Part shown: piece by piece, positions 63,190 through 64,000 of the stretch
Layout of the letters: each line of letters opens with the position of its first letter
Numbering within the stretch: the stretch's first letter is position 1
From: Ruminococcus sp. FMBCY1
GTDB taxonomy: Bacteria > Bacillota > Clostridia > Oscillospirales > Acutalibacteraceae
Length of the DNA: 64,000 nucleotides
Direction of reading: 5' to 3'
Assembly (NCBI RefSeq): GCF_023921805.1
Contig: NZ_CP074197.1
Coordinates: forward strand, 372,001-436,000
Notes under the pieces: model-generated
Database searches by the model: none
Seen by the model: the letters and a program-made list of their open reading frames with translations, nothing else
Told to the model about the DNA's origin: nothing
Position numbers and translations under genes: made by a program

Positions 63190-63681
63190 ATGCCAAAAAA
63201 CAAACTTGAAGATGCAGTATTCACTGCCATTATGGCGACCGTTATGGTGTACGGAATGATTGTTTGCAATGTTGCACTTAATACGGGCAAGGTTGACGGA
63301 ATAACTTTTCTTGCGGCAACGCACGAACTGATTTTTATGGCTCCGATCGCTTTTATTCTTGAATTTTTTATAGTCGGCAAAATTGCCGCAAAACTTGCGT
63401 TTACGGTAATGAAACCCACTGACAGACCGCAGTTTATTACATATGCAATTTCAATATGTATTTGCTGTATTATGTGTCCGATAATGAGCCTTATTGCAAC
63501 CTGTTTGTTCAAAATACCGTCATTCGGTACATGGGTGCAGACATGGGCGCTTAATTTTCCGATGGCTATTTGTTATCAGATGTTTTATTGCGGCCCGTTT
63601 GTTCGTCTTGTTTTCAGATTAATTTTCCGCAGAGGAAAAAACAAAGAAGAAAACAAGCAGATTTCTGCGGAAAAAGATTAA
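63190..63681 (+). CDS. DUF2798 membrane protein
   Basis: A 163-residue membrane protein with four hydrophobic segments (VFTAIMATVMVYGMIVCNVA; then FMAPIAFILEFFIVGKIAAK; then a Cys-rich third, ISICICCIMCPIMSLIATC; then ALNFPMAICYQMFYCGPFVR). The pattern matches two DUF2798 units in tandem. Function unknown. The start is the ATG eight bases after GGAGG; an upstream in-frame ATG at 63166 lies inside the hairpin loop. Confidence 0.75.
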   Translation: MPKNKLEDAVFTAIMATVMVYGMIVCNVALNTGKVDGITFLAATHELIFMAPIAFILEFFIVGKIAAKLAFTVMKPTDRPQFITYAISICICCIMCPIMSLIATCLFKIPSFGTWVQTWALNFPMAICYQMFYCGPFVRLVFRLIFRRGKNKEENKQISAEKD

Positions 63682-63772
63682 TATATTTTAGTTACAAAAG
63701 ATATACAGTTGATTTAATTTTCATTGTATATCTTTTTTATTTATTAGAATTTGTTGATGCTAAATTATCCTT

Positions 63773-64000
63773 TTATAAATTATCAAACAAACTTAGCTGT
63801 ATATTCTGGTTTTCATATTTATTTTCGTATTTGTGAAGGTATGAAAACACCCTGTCAATTCCAAACATAATGCCCTCATTTTTACAGACATTTTCAATCC
63901 TTTTCATAAGGTAATCGCTGTTCGGACTTAAAACTTCATATGAATTTCTGTAGGTTCTCATATATCGTTCTTTCATACCGGGAAAAAATCTGTCGAGTTG
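63773..64000 (-). CDS. SPL-type radical SAM protein, C-terminal fragment at the window edge
   Basis: The frame is open to the right edge. The last 75 residues (QLDRFFPGMKERYMRTYRNS, then SPNSDYLMKRIENVC, IDRVFSYLHKYENK and QLSLFDNL) resemble the C-terminus of clostridial radical SAM proteins related to spore photoproduct lyase. The catalytic core is outside the window, so the call rests on the tail only. Confidence 0.55.
   Translation of the reverse strand, partial: QLDRFFPGMKERYMRTYRNSYEVLSPNSDYLMKRIENVCKNEGIMFGIDRVFSYLHKYENKYENQNIQLSLFDNL

Overview
The window looks like a low-G+C, spore-forming member of the Clostridia, most likely Ruminococcus or a related Oscillospiraceae genus. The grounds are A+T-rich codon use, a pro-sigma-K gene with a SpoIVFB-like protease, two secreted leucine-rich-repeat proteins with type I dockerins, an FtsH/TilS/Hpt block and clostridial gene orders (gdpP-rplI-dnaB, spoIVF-radical SAM). 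Species assignment is inference.

Layout. (1) 1-6526: a type I-B cas operon on the + strand, with the end of cas8 and then cas7, cas5, cas3, cas4, cas1 and cas2. cas6 and most of cas8 lie left of the window. (2) 6527-12474: a leader and a very large CRISPR array. By hand count it has 88 repeats of 30 nt and 87 spacers, read on the + strand away from cas2. (3) 12475-24213: housekeeping genes (formate-THF ligase, tsaE, tsaB, rpiB, a dnaD/dnaC pair, two tRNAs behind duplicated consensus promoters, pcrA), two lipoproteins and a Cys-rich clostridial protein. (4) 24299-30502: a minus-strand MarR/YczE-kinase pair, two FAD enzymes and a small membrane protein, with one + strand dockerin protein between them. 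(5) 30648-37447: VanZ, MATE, SpoIVFA-like/SpoIVFB-like, the TIGR03960/TIGR03936 radical SAM pair, a TIGR01212 radical SAM gene and tRNA-Ser. (6) 37724-46930: an accessory block with a 1542-residue secreted repeat protein, a 53-residue peptide gene, an LRR-dockerin protein, an HPr-kinase-like P-loop protein and an ABC exporter, followed by sigK. (7) 46943-49881: a small hypothetical gene, copies of a structured repeat, nifU, nifS and rnhA on the minus strand. (8) 50070-64000: rnjA, gdpP, rplI, dnaB, tilS, hpt, ftsH, uvrA, a DUF2798 gene behind a hairpin that covers its ribosome binding site, and the end of an SPL-type radical SAM gene.

Most notable signals. The CRISPR array carries internal history. 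Eight spacers resample one recurrent target in several sequence variants. Where these spacers overlap they expose the bases upstream of protospacers (CCA, CCT, CCT), which points to a CCW PAM without any database. The last base of the repeat changes in blocks along the array (58 T, 27 A, then C/T/C). Away from CRISPR, a three-hairpin intergenic repeat family occurs at 16070, 47225 and 47454 with compensatory base changes in its stems. The peptide/P-loop kinase/ABC exporter block is a candidate undescribed peptide export or modification locus.
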